NCBI GenBank assembly: GCA_025928185.1
Contig: JAICKA010000014.1
Coordinates: 1-50,781, forward strand
Origin: Gemmatimonadaceae bacterium
GTDB lineage: Bacteria > Gemmatimonadota > Gemmatimonadetes > Gemmatimonadales > Gemmatimonadaceae
Direction of reading: 5' to 3'
Length of the DNA: 50,781 nt
The position numbers were made by a program, and so were the translations under genes. Shown here piece by piece: positions 42,473 to 50,458 of this stretch (its first letter is position 1; each line of letters starts with the position of its first letter). A model generated the notes under the pieces. That model saw only the letters and a list, made by a program, of their open reading frames with translations. It ran no database searches and was not told the origin of the DNA.

Positions 42473-43552
42473 ATGCGTCTAGCCATATCCACCGGGGGCG
42501 GTGACGCACCCGGCCTCAACGCCGTCATTCGCGCCGCCGTGTTGTCGGCGATCAACCGCGGCTGGGACGTGTGCGGCATCAAGCGCGGCTTCGCCGGCCT
42601 CCTCGGCGAGGACGAAGTGGTTCCGCTCACCCGCGAGTCGGTGCGCGGCATCGCCCATCTAGGCGGCACCATTCTGCGCACGACGAACCGCGGCAATCCA
42701 TTCCACTATCCGCGCGTGCAATCGGACGGGTCGATCATCGAGGAGGACCGGTCCGACGAGCTGATCGACAACGCGCGCCGACTCGGCATCGATGCGGTGA
42801 TCTCGATCGGCGGCGACGGCTCGCTGACGATCGCCAAGCTGCTTTGCGACCGCGGGATGAAGGTCGTCGGTGTGCCGAAGACGATCGACAACGACGTGAG
42901 CGGCACGATCACGACGTTCGGATTCGACACGGCGGTGAACACGGCCCTCGACGCGATCGACAAGCTGCATACCACGGCCGAAAGCCACGACCGCGTGATC
43001 GTGCTCGAGGTGATGGGACGCGACGCGGGATTCATCGCGCTGCATTCCGGGCTCGCGGGCACGGCGGACGTCATCCTCATTCCCGAGATTCCATACGACA
43101 TCTCGAAAGTGTGCGAGAAGATCCAGGCGCGCGACCGCGCCGGCCGCCACTTCTCGATCGTCGTCGTGGCCGAGGGCGCGTTTCCGCGGGGCGGCACGGT
43201 ATCGCTGATCGGCGAATCGCTGCCCGGTGAGTCGCGGCGGCTCGGCGGATTGTGCGAACCGATCGCGCGGGAGATTCAGCAGCGCACCGGCAAGGAGACA
43301 CGCTCGCTGGTGCTCGGACACCTGCAGCGCGGCGGCATGCCGACGGGGTACGACCGGCTGCTCGCGACGCGGTTCGGGGGCGCGGCGGTGCGCGCCGTAG
43401 CCGACGGCAAGTGGGGCCACATGGTCGCGCTCCAGTCGCCGCATATCGTGACGATCCCGATCGAAGACGCGCTGCGCGAGCCAAAGCGCGTGGATCCAAG
43501 GCACGACGTGGTGCTGACGGCGAGAGCGACGGGGATCAGCTTCGGGGATTGA
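42473..43552 (+). CDS. pfkA: 6-phosphofructokinase
   Basis: This 359-residue glycolytic enzyme phosphorylates fructose 6-phosphate. It starts MRLAISTGGGDAPGLNAVIR at ATG 42473. Motifs: ISIGGDGSL (GGDGS 113-117), PKTIDNDVSGT (135 onward, with the catalytic Asp in TIDND), MGRDAGFIALHSGL, and LGHLQRGGMPTGYDR. At the two phosphoryl-donor positions it has Gly116, as in ATP enzymes, and Lys136 where E. coli ATP-PFK has Gly and PPi-dependent enzymes have Lys. Donor choice (ATP or pyrophosphate) is therefore unresolved. It follows the selenoprotein closely and may share its transcript. Confidence 0.93.
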   Translation: MRLAISTGGGDAPGLNAVIRAAVLSAINRGWDVCGIKRGFAGLLGEDEVVPLTRESVRGIAHLGGTILRTTNRGNPFHYPRVQSDGSIIEEDRSDELIDNARRLGIDAVISIGGDGSLTIAKLLCDRGMKVVGVPKTIDNDVSGTITTFGFDTAVNTALDAIDKLHTTAESHDRVIVLEVMGRDAGFIALHSGLAGTADVILIPEIPYDISKVCEKIQARDRAGRHFSIVVVAEGAFPRGGTVSLIGESLPGESRRLGGLCEPIAREIQQRTGKETRSLVLGHLQRGGMPTGYDRLLATRFGGAAVRAVADGKWGHMVALQSPHIVTIPIEDALREPKRVDPRHDVVLTARATGISFGD

Positions 43553-43615
43553 CGGGGGCGGGGTCCGTGGTCCGTCGTCCGTAGTCGTCGCGGGGGTGAG
43601 TGTCGCGCGCCTCGC

Positions 43616-43675
43616 CACTCCGCCCACTCCGCCCACTCCGCCCACTCCGCCCACTCTGCCCACTCCGCAAACTCC
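43616..43675. repeat. 9-base tandem repeat, about six copies
   Basis: CACTCCGCC is repeated from 43616 in phase, with copy five changed to CACTCTGCC, copy six to CACTCCGCA and a last partial AACTCC. On the minus strand it would code a Glu-Trp-Ala repeat, but there is no other sign of a gene. Confidence 0.85.
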
Positions 43676-43764
43676 ATAGTCCCCTCGGGCTTTTTCGTGG
43701 CGCGATGGGCTGTCGCGCCACAGGCGCTGCGTGGCCGGCTACGTCTCAGGGATAGGGAAGGGGC

Positions 43765-43980
43765 TGCGGAGAACTGCGGAGCACCGCGGACAGGCGCGGA
43801 GAGGCGTTGGCGGGGTGTTGATGAATGATGAACAGCTGCACTGCACGTCGCCCCCGTGATTCTGGGCGCGTTCTCGGACGGTGCAATTCCTTGTCGACGA
43901 GAGCTTCGTCAACCCCTCACAAATTGAAGCCCTCTTCGTCGTTCTCCGCAGTTCTCCGCAGTTCTCCGCAGTTCTCCGTA
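43765..43980. repeat. inverted pair of 10-base tandem arrays
   Basis: Four in-phase copies of GTTCTCCGCA occupy 43941-43980 (the last ends GTA). The reverse complement, TGCGGAGAAC and three decaying versions, occupies 43765-43804. Between them a second inverted match, GGGG-T-GTTGATGAA (43813-43826) with TTCGTCAACCCC (43907-43918), extends the symmetry. The whole could fold as a long hairpin with a spacer of about 80 bases. Confidence 0.7.
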
Positions 43981-44288
43981 GCTTCGCGACACTGTCCGGA
44001 GAAATGATGCTGACCCAGCCGCGACAGGTTGACGAGCCATGACACAGATGCGACGGATCGAACTGTCAAAAAAGCCAAATGCTTTTGGGGTGTGGCGCGA
44101 TGGACTCGGCGCGCCAGTGGCAGCCGATCCGCGCCTCGTCCACCAGTTTCCGCCAAATCCGCGTCCCCAAATTCAGTCCAACCCGATTCGGTGCGCCGGA
44201 CTCACCCCGCGCGACGATCTCGACCATCTCCGTTCGATGTTCGACGGACGTCGCAGTCTCTCTGCAGGGACACCCCATTCCGGCGCCA

Positions 44289-44317
44289 TGGACAGTGACC
44301 GGCGTCGACTGTATACA
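44289..44317 (+). promoter_or_regulatory. sigma-70-like promoter with overlapping palindrome
   Basis: TGGACA (44289-44294) and TATACA (44312-44317) are 17 bases apart, close to consensus. The palindrome ACTGTATACAGT (44308-44319) covers the -10 box and could be an operator. It points to the secreted-protein gene at 44441. Confidence 0.5.
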
Positions 44318-44440
44318 GTGTTTCCTCTAAGTCGTTGAAATCGTTAGTCTTCCGACTGCCGGTGCGCGGGTCTCGGGTGGCATCGGCCCTGCCTTACACG
44401 GGGATGACGCCCGGGGTTCGGGTGCAGATGGAGGAATCGA

Positions 44441-44815
44441 ATGAAGCGGTTGAGCGCGATACTCAGCATCGGACTCATCATGGCCACAGCGACGCCCGCC
44501 ATGGCGCAGCGGCGCGGCCCGAAGCACGATACGAAGAAGAGCGATTCGATCCCCGCCGAGTCACGTCCGCCAAAGGGCATGTGCCGGATCTGGATCGACG
44601 ACGTACCCGCCGCGCAGCAGCCCGCCACGACCGACTGCGCGAGCGCAATCAAGAATCGTCCGGCGAACGCACGCGTCATCTTCGGCGACGATTACGCCGA
44701 CTCGTCGGACAAGAAGCACAAGGAGTCCGAGCCGCTGCCGCCGGGTGTGAAGAGCTTCACGGGCGTGAAGCATCCGACATATCCAATTCTTCCGAAGCGG
44801 CCTCCGACGCAGTAG
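44441..44815 (+). CDS. secreted protein of unknown function
   Basis: This 124-residue protein starts MKRLSAILSIGLIMATATPAMAQ in pieces, a clear signal peptide cleaved after AMAQ. GGAGGAA precedes the ATG. The mature part is basic at first (RRGPKHDTKKSD), then has PPKGMCRIWIDDVPAAQQPATTDCASAIKNRP (in pieces) with two cysteines that could form a disulfide, and ends proline-rich (PTYPILPKRPPTQ). I cannot name a family with certainty. It is monocistronic, with a near-consensus promoter about 117 bases before the start. Confidence 0.75.
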   Translation: MKRLSAILSIGLIMATATPAMAQRRGPKHDTKKSDSIPAESRPPKGMCRIWIDDVPAAQQPATTDCASAIKNRPANARVIFGDDYADSSDKKHKESEPLPPGVKSFTGVKHPTYPILPKRPPTQ

Positions 44816-44886
44816 CGTTGGCGCGTGGTCATTCCGCCAACGCTCCGAACATCGAAACCGGCCTCCTCCTTGCTTGATCGCACGGC

Positions 44887-47598
44887 GTGACCCGAAACGT
44901 CCGCGATCCGTACCTTCCCGATCACGAATCGTTCGTTCAGGCCGAGCCGTCATCAGGCCGGGTGATCGTCATCGCGCCGACGCGCGCAGCCTGCGAGACG
45001 ATCGAGCTCGCGGTCCAGCTGAAGATCGAGACGTATCTCGAGCAGCATCACGGCGTGCGCGTGCGCGAGATGGCGCGCTCCGGCAAAGGTTTCGGCATCG
45101 TTGCGGGCACGGGCACGGGCAAGACGCTCGCGATCCGACCGATCGCTGAAGAGATCCTCGGCACGACGGAGCTCAAGGTTGGCGTCGTCAACCGCGAGCG
45201 TGAAGCGACGCCGGAGACCCCGACGTGGAACGTGATCGTCGTGACGACTGGCATCGCGCGCCGCTGGTTCGAGGAGGGCGACATTCTCCCGACCGACACG
45301 ATCGTCGTGGACGAGATTCATCAGACCTCCGCCGAACTGGAGCTCTGTCTGGCGCTCGGCAAGCGTACGCGGTGCCGTTTCGTCTGGCTCTCGGCGACGG
45401 TCAATCCCGAGTTCTACGCCAGGTATCTCGATTCGGCGACTGTGCTCGAAGTGTACGACTTCGATCCGTCCAAGGCCGCGCAGGTGCGGGTCGTGCGCAA
45501 GCAGCCGCCGCAATTTCTCGACGAGGGCTTCTTGCGGCAGCTCGTGAAGCAGAAGCGCGGCGTGGCGCTGTTCGTTCCGACGCGCCGCGGCGTCGAAGAG
45601 GCGGCCGAGCACGTGCGGCGCATGGCGCCGCGCGTGAACACCGCGTTCTATCACGGCGGAGAACCGATCCGGATTCTGCGTCCGTTCCTCGAGGGCGGCG
45701 AGCAGAAGCCGTACTTCCTCGCCATGACCGCCGCCGGCCAGAGCGCACTGAACGTGCGCGGGCTCGACACGGTGATCATCGACGACAAGAAGTTCTTCAA
45801 CGCCATCGATCGCGGCCGCAACGTGCTCACGCAGGAGCACCTCGGCGCGAACGAGATTCTCCAGATGGCGGGACGCGTGCACGGGCGCGTGCAGGGCGGA
45901 CGCGTGTTCATTCTGTCCGATCGCGACATCGAATTCGAGCAGCTCCAGCCGACCGAGCCGGAATTCCAGCTCGCCGGCGATTCCGAGCGGGTCGCGATCA
46001 CCTGCGCGGCGCTCGGCGTCCGTGCCGACGAGCTGGACCTGCCGGTTCCGCTCGATCGCGTGGCGTATCGCCAGGCGCTGGCGCTGCTGGAGGAGCGCGG
46101 CATCGTCGAGCGCGGCCGGCTCACGCGCTACGGCCGCGACGTCGAAGCGATGCCCGTCGAGCGGGCGTGGGCCGAGCTGTTAGTGAATGCTGATGACGCC
46201 CTGCTGCCGTATCTGGCGGTGATGAGCTCCGTCGAGTCGCTGCACCGCATGACGCGCGAGGAGCGCGATCTCGACGGATTGATCGTGCCGGGCAGCGACC
46301 ACCTCACGGCGTACAATCTGTACGCCGAAGCGTACGCCTCGGCGGGACGAATGGGAGCGGTCTACGGACTGCCGCGGCATCTGTTCGACGAGGAACGCAT
46401 CGAGCGGTGGGCCGAGCGGCGCGGTGCGCTGGTGAAGGCGATCGAGGATGCCGCGCTCGGTATGGCGAGCATCTACCGCGCGGTTGGCCTGGCGCTGCCG
46501 TCGCGCATGCCGAATGCCGGCGAGGAAACGCTCGCCGCCTTCCAGCAACTGCTCGCGCAATACATGCCCTTCACTCTCGTGATCGACGAACAGACTGCGT
46601 CCGGCGACAATGCGCGCGTGTCGAAGACGAGCGTGTGCGGAAGCTGGGGACCGATCGCCGGCGAGCTGCGGTATTTCGCGGACAAGTTCGGAAATCCGCG
46701 CGCATCGATTGAAGGCACGCAGGTCCCGTACGAACGCCTTCGGCCGTTCGCCACGGTCACCGAGGGCGAGCTGCTGTACAATCCGGAAAGCAAGCGCTCG
46801 CCGCTCGTGCTGCGACGACGGGTCGAGTATCACGGTTTCGAGCTCGAGCGCGAGATCGACCCGATCAACGAGTTTCCGCCGGAATTGGCGGACCGTGCGC
46901 GCCACGCGCTGGCCGAGGCGCTCGCGCGCGGCGAAGCGCGGCATCCGGGCACGCGACGGAACCAGGACGCGATCGATGCGGTTCGCGAAACGTATCGGCG
47001 CTCGGGCGGCGTGACGCCGCGACTCAGCTTCGCGGACCTCACGGCGATGTACGAGCGCCAGCTCGCCGGTGTCGACTCGATCGATCAGTTCCGTCACACC
47101 GCGTTGCACATCAATGCCGACGAGATCGTTCCCGCGGAAGTTCGCGCGCGCTACGCTGAGCTTCCGTCGACGGTGTCGGTGCGCGGCCGCGACATCGAGG
47201 TGCATTACGACGTGGAGGAATCCGCAACGGGAACGTACGGCGTGGCACGCCTGCGCCTGCCCGAGAAGCTTGCGCGTACGTTGGCGAGCGAGGAGTTGCC
47301 CGCGCTCGATCGGCCGCTGCGGTTCATCGTCACGCGCGGCGCGCGCGGCGCCGCGCGCGCGAGCACGCTCGACGCGCTGCAGGAGGAGCTCGATCGCCCG
47401 TTCAGCGCGAAGGAGCTGGAGGACATCGACCGCGCGCACAACGATCGCGAGCGTGAGCGACACGAGCGAAAGCGTCAGCGGCGCACGCGAGACACGGGCG
47501 AGGCGCTCAAGGAGCATCGCAAGCTGGCGTCGAACGAGCGCGATGGGCGTCGTGGGCCGCCACGTGGGCGCGGCGGACGTCGACGACGACGCAGCTGA
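44887..47598 (+). CDS. DEAH-like superfamily 2 helicase (HrpA/HrpB-related)
   Basis: This protein of about 903 residues starts at GTG 44887. The helicase core has IVAGTGTGKT (Walker A, 74-80), VVDEIHQTSAELEL (DEIH, a variant of DEAH), WLSATVNPEF (motif III), FVPTRRGVEEAAEHV (motif IV), MTAAGQSALNVRGLDTVI and motif VI QMAGRVHGRVQGG. DEAH helicases normally read QRxGRxGR, so one extra residue sits in motif VI. A winged-helix-like segment (VAYRQALALLEERGIVERG) follows. The long C-terminal half is unlike HrpA or HrpB, and the tail is RGPPRGRGGRRRRRS, likely RNA-binding. An odd N-terminal string VIVIAPTRAACETIE resembles motif Ia. Role: probably RNA remodelling. Confidence 0.82.
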   Translation: MTRNVRDPYLPDHESFVQAEPSSGRVIVIAPTRAACETIELAVQLKIETYLEQHHGVRVREMARSGKGFGIVAGTGTGKTLAIRPIAEEILGTTELKVGVVNREREATPETPTWNVIVVTTGIARRWFEEGDILPTDTIVVDEIHQTSAELELCLALGKRTRCRFVWLSATVNPEFYARYLDSATVLEVYDFDPSKAAQVRVVRKQPPQFLDEGFLRQLVKQKRGVALFVPTRRGVEEAAEHVRRMAPRVNTAFYHGGEPIRILRPFLEGGEQKPYFLAMTAAGQSALNVRGLDTVIIDDKKFFNAIDRGRNVLTQEHLGANEILQMAGRVHGRVQGGRVFILSDRDIEFEQLQPTEPEFQLAGDSERVAITCAALGVRADELDLPVPLDRVAYRQALALLEERGIVERGRLTRYGRDVEAMPVERAWAELLVNADDALLPYLAVMSSVESLHRMTREERDLDGLIVPGSDHLTAYNLYAEAYASAGRMGAVYGLPRHLFDEERIERWAERRGALVKAIEDAALGMASIYRAVGLALPSRMPNAGEETLAAFQQLLAQYMPFTLVIDEQTASGDNARVSKTSVCGSWGPIAGELRYFADKFGNPRASIEGTQVPYERLRPFATVTEGELLYNPESKRSPLVLRRRVEYHGFELEREIDPINEFPPELADRARHALAEALARGEARHPGTRRNQDAIDAVRETYRRSGGVTPRLSFADLTAMYERQLAGVDSIDQFRHTALHINADEIVPAEVRARYAELPSTVSVRGRDIEVHYDVEESATGTYGVARLRLPEKLARTLASEELPALDRPLRFIVTRGARGAARASTLDALQEELDRPFSAKELEDIDRAHNDRERERHERKRQRRTRDTGEALKEHRKLASNERDGRRGPPRGRGGRRRRRS

Positions 47599-47605
47599 CG
47601 GTGGC

Positions 47606-48130
47606 TCAGCGCGAGTCGGTCAGGTTGGCGGTGTACGTTTCTCTCCGCACGACAGTGAATCCTCGGGCGAGATAGTTCGGCAACGCGTGCGGCGAATCGA
47701 GCGTGCAGGTGTGCAGCCACACGCGCGATGCGCCGAGCGCCCACGCTTCCTGCACGGCCCGCGTCAGCATCGCGCCGCCGAGTCCGCGCCCAATGAAATC
47801 GCCGACGAGTCCGAAATACGCGATCTCCACCGCGTCGTCGTCGGCCCGACTCAATTCGAAATAGCCGGCCGTTGCTTCGCCGACGAAACACTCCCAGACG
47901 TGAACGTCGGGCTTCGCGAGATGCGCCGCCAACTCATCGTCGCTCCACGCATTGCGGTCGTGCCAGTGCCAGTCGCCGCCGACCGCGCGATAGAGCGCGC
48001 GATAACGCTCGACGCTGATGCGATCGCTGCGAGCGAATCGTGCGCTCGGATCGGCGCCGCGGCCCGGACGGAGATCGCCCGGTGAACGCAGCTCGAGATA
48101 TGTACGGACGACCTCGACGACGGGGCTCAA
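47606..48130 (-). CDS. GNAT-family N-acetyltransferase
   Basis: This 174-residue protein starts at TTG 48130, which overlaps the stop of the CGNR gene (TTGA), so the two are co-translated. The fold shows VWECFVGEATAGYFELSR, then the acetyl-CoA-binding loop FGLVGDFIGRGLGGAMLTRAV (in pieces; RGLGGAM fits Q/RxxGxG/A), and VWLHTCTLDSPHALPNYLARGF. Substrate unknown; candidates are amines or protein N-termini. It converges on the helicase gene with a 7-base gap. Confidence 0.83.
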   Translation of the reverse strand: MSPVVEVVRTYLELRSPGDLRPGRGADPSARFARSDRISVERYRALYRAVGGDWHWHDRNAWSDDELAAHLAKPDVHVWECFVGEATAGYFELSRADDDAVEIAYFGLVGDFIGRGLGGAMLTRAVQEAWALGASRVWLHTCTLDSPHALPNYLARGFTVVRRETYTANLTDSR

Positions 48131-48795
48131 TGCGTTCTGAGCTTCTCCCGATGGCGCGCGGCCTTGGCGCGATTGCCGCACGTGGCCATGTCGCACCAGC
48201 GGCGGCGGCCGTTGCGTGTGTTATCGAAGAACACGCGGTGGCATCGCCCATCGGCGCAGCGCCGAACGCGCGACAGCTCGCCGAGAATCAGCGCGTCCGC
48301 CGCGGATTCGACGATCGGAATCACGAGGCCGGCGAACGCATCGCCGACGGGCACGAACGTGCGAATGAACGATCCGTCGCCACGCAGCTCGACGCGGCGC
48401 GTGCCCGCGCTGCGTCCGAGCACGCGGTTGATCTCGGCCAGCCCCTCGGTGCGCATGCGCTCGCTGCCAGGTCCACGCTCGGCGAGCAGCCGCAGCGCAC
48501 CGCGGATGCGGCGCGCATCGACCAGCGCCGCGGCGGCGCCGGCGGGCTGTTGCTGCGCGCGACGGCGGATGCCGGCGGCGCGCTCGCCGTCGAGCACCGC
48601 GGCGGACTCGAGCCAGAGGACCATCGTCTCGAAGTCGCGCAGCGCGTCGAAGCGGCGCGGGCCGTGCTCGCAGTTCACGAAGTCCAGCCACAGGCGCTCT
48701 CCCACGAAGACGAACGGCGACCGGTGAATGGTCGCTCGCGGCGGCGCGAAGCTCGCCAGCGTGGTGGATTCCTGAGACGGTGTGATCGTGAGCAT
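48127..48795 (-). CDS. CGNR zinc-finger regulator (ABATE domain)
   Basis: This 222-residue protein has the C-terminal CGNR zinc finger: CADGRCHRVFFDNTRNGRRRWCDMATCGNRAKAARHREK (in pieces), with four cysteines and the namesake CGNR. The N-terminal helical ABATE-like part (LDFVNCEHGPRRFDALRDFETMVLWLE in pieces) is a putative stress-related sensor. Such proteins are thought to be DNA-binding transcription regulators. ATG 48795 is chosen; upstream residues to 48864 lack a ribosome site. It is followed by the coupled GNAT gene, a likely target or partner. Confidence 0.85.
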   Translation of the reverse strand: MLTITPSQESTTLASFAPPRATIHRSPFVFVGERLWLDFVNCEHGPRRFDALRDFETMVLWLESAAVLDGERAAGIRRRAQQQPAGAAAALVDARRIRGALRLLAERGPGSERMRTEGLAEINRVLGRSAGTRRVELRGDGSFIRTFVPVGDAFAGLVIPIVESAADALILGELSRVRRCADGRCHRVFFDNTRNGRRRWCDMATCGNRAKAARHREKLRTH

Positions 48796-48953
48796 CGGCA
48801 AGGGCACTGGGGCGACAAGCTTATCCTGCGGACACGCGCGCAGCAAGCGAACCCGCCGCACCAAGCGGCGAATCGCACACTACTATCCGACATCGCGACG
48901 CGCGAATACATTCGCCGCGTTTCCCGCTGGATTTATTGACCAAAGGTGACTTA

Positions 48954-49550
48954 TTGAGCCAGCTGCTCGCGGACGTCCGGATCGTGGCGGTGGGATCAAC
49001 AAATCCCGTGAAGATTGGCGCCGTGCGCGCGGTGTTCGCGCAGATCGCGCCGAACGCGCGCGTCGAGGGCATCGCCGTCGCGTCGAGCGTTCCGGATCAA
49101 CCGGTTGGTGACGACGAAACCATTCGCGGCGCGATCGCGCGCGCCGTGGCGGCGCGCGACGCGCTCGGCGCGGACCTCGGCGTCGGCATCGAAGGCGGCG
49201 TGGTGGAGGAGAGTGGCGGCGGGATGCGCACGTGCGCGTGGGCTGCGATCGTCGGCGCAAACGATCGCCGCGGCGTCGGCGGTTCGCTCGCCATGTCATT
49301 GCCTTCAGCCGTTGCCGATCTCGTGCGGGGTGGTGTCGAGCTCGGACACGCGATGGACCGACTGATCGGCGAGCACGACACGAAGCGAGGCAAGGGCGCC
49401 GTCGGCATTCTCACCGCCGGACTGGTCGACCGCCAGCGCGCGTACGAGGTTCTGGTCGGCTACGCGCTCGCGCCGTTTCTCACGGCGGAGCTTTATGCTT
49501 CGCCGCTTTCCTCGACCCGCTCCTCTCTCGCTTCCAACGCGTCCTCGTGA
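48954..49550 (+). CDS. yjjX: inosine/xanthosine triphosphatase (non-canonical NTP phosphatase)
   Basis: This 198-residue protein starts at TTG 48954, backed by AAAGG (48942-48946) seven bases upstream. The fold matches DUF84/YjjX: RIVAVGSTNPVKIGAVRAVF, VGDDETIRGAIARAVAARD, GVGIEGGVVEE and MRTCAWAAIVG. YjjX hydrolyses ITP and XTP to keep them out of nucleic acids. Its last 58 bases overlap the convergent LD-carboxypeptidase gene. Phe and Ser repeats in the C-terminal tail (SPLSSTRSSLASNASS) are low complexity and may reflect that overlap. Confidence 0.87.
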   Translation: MSQLLADVRIVAVGSTNPVKIGAVRAVFAQIAPNARVEGIAVASSVPDQPVGDDETIRGAIARAVAARDALGADLGVGIEGGVVEESGGGMRTCAWAAIVGANDRRGVGGSLAMSLPSAVADLVRGGVELGHAMDRLIGEHDTKRGKGAVGILTAGLVDRQRAYEVLVGYALAPFLTAELYASPLSSTRSSLASNASS

Positions 49551-50458
49551 TACACGATCCAGCCGCGCGTCTCCTCGACCACGAGCTCGACTTCCGTGCC
49601 GATGGGAATCGTGAGGTTAGGATTCTCGTGGCCCGCCGGAAAATCCATCAGCACCGGCACCGCGAGATCGGAGATGAGGTCGAGCAGGAAATCCTCGAAT
49701 TCATCTTCCTCTGATCGGTCGAGCGAGAGCTGACCGAACACGATCCCCGAGACGCGCTCGAGCAATCCCGCCGCGCGGAGATGCACCAGCCGTTCGTCGA
49801 CGACGGACATCGGGTCGCGCGTCTCCTCGATGAACAGGATGGCGCCGTCCGTGTCGATCTGGTACGAGGTGCCGATGGTTTGTTGCACGAGCGACAGGTT
49901 GCCGCCAACGAGTCGTCCGACCGCGTGACCGGCGGCGACGCCGCGCGACAGCTCGCGGCCGATGCGGCCGGTCGGGCAGGGCGTGGTGAGCGAGGTGAGG
50001 AGCGACGCCATCGTTGGATCGCGCGAACTCGGAATGAGATCGTCCACCGTGGGCCCGTGAAAGCTGCGCAGATTCGCGCGACGCATGAGCCAGAGGTGAA
50101 TCGCGGTGATGTCCGAGTAGCCGACGAGCGCCTTGGGATTGTTGCGAAACACCGCGGGGTCGAGATGCGGCAGCAGCCGCACCGCGCCGTAGCCGCCCGT
50201 GCTGGCGATCACCGCCTTGACCTGCGGATTCAGCCACATGCCCATGAGACTTTCCGCGCGGCGCTCGTCCTCGGCGCGCGTGAAGCGCGGCAGCTTCTCG
50301 ATCTCGGGATCGAGCAGCACGTTGAATCCTGCGCGCTCGAGCGCGCGGACACCGCGCGACAACCAGCTCAGCTTGGGCGCGTACGATGGAGAAACCACGC
50401 CGATCGTGTCGCCCTTGACGATCGCCGGTGGACGGAGCAGCGGTTTGCGTTCAGTCAC
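49493..50458 (-). CDS. LD-carboxypeptidase, peptidase family S66
   Basis: This 321-residue enzyme has the S66 catalytic serine in VGYSDITAIHL (Ser115), a glutamate in ILFIEETRDP and a histidine in FPAGHENPN, the Ser-Glu-His triad. GDTIGVVSPS at the start and GGYGAVRLLP fit the LdcA/MccF group. LdcA trims the D-Ala from murein tetrapeptides for recycling; MccF-type members cut peptide-nucleotide antibiotics. No signal peptide is seen, so a cytoplasmic recycling role is likely. The start GTG 50458 overlaps the preceding stop (GTGA). Confidence 0.9.
   Translation of the reverse strand: MTERKPLLRPPAIVKGDTIGVVSPSYAPKLSWLSRGVRALERAGFNVLLDPEIEKLPRFTRAEDERRAESLMGMWLNPQVKAVIASTGGYGAVRLLPHLDPAVFRNNPKALVGYSDITAIHLWLMRRANLRSFHGPTVDDLIPSSRDPTMASLLTSLTTPCPTGRIGRELSRGVAAGHAVGRLVGGNLSLVQQTIGTSYQIDTDGAILFIEETRDPMSVVDERLVHLRAAGLLERVSGIVFGQLSLDRSEEDEFEDFLLDLISDLAVPVLMDFPAGHENPNLTIPIGTEVELVVEETRGWIVYHEDALEAREERVEESGEA

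Larger units (their letters stand above)
43553..44440. other. 888-base repeat-bearing intergenic region
   Basis: No convincing gene is present: open frames here are short, lack ribosome sites and resemble nothing I know. The region contains a 9-base tandem array (43616-43675), a pair of inverted 10-base arrays (43765-43980), and a promoter facing right (44289-44317) that gives the following gene a leader of about 117 bases. Base composition is less GC-rich than the genes in places (for example around 43900-44180), which hints at decayed or mobile sequence, though no terminal repeats with target duplications are visible. Confidence 0.5.

Noticed and set aside
43276-43677. Minus-strand frame with a Glu-Trp-Ala repeat peptide
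   Set aside because: The peptide repeat only mirrors the 9-base tandem array, and the rest overlaps pfkA antisense.
43941-43980. Tandem 10-base repeats considered as a CRISPR array
   Set aside because: The units are directly joined with no spacers and no cas genes are present.
44308-44319. LexA-type SOS box
   Set aside because: CTG and CAG half sites are only four bases apart instead of the spacing of a gamma-proteobacterial SOS box, and LexA sites of this lineage are unknown to me.
43825-44338. Several 60-100-codon frames in the gap after pfkA
   Set aside because: No ribosome sites, no family resemblance, several overlapping in both strands; treated as non-coding.
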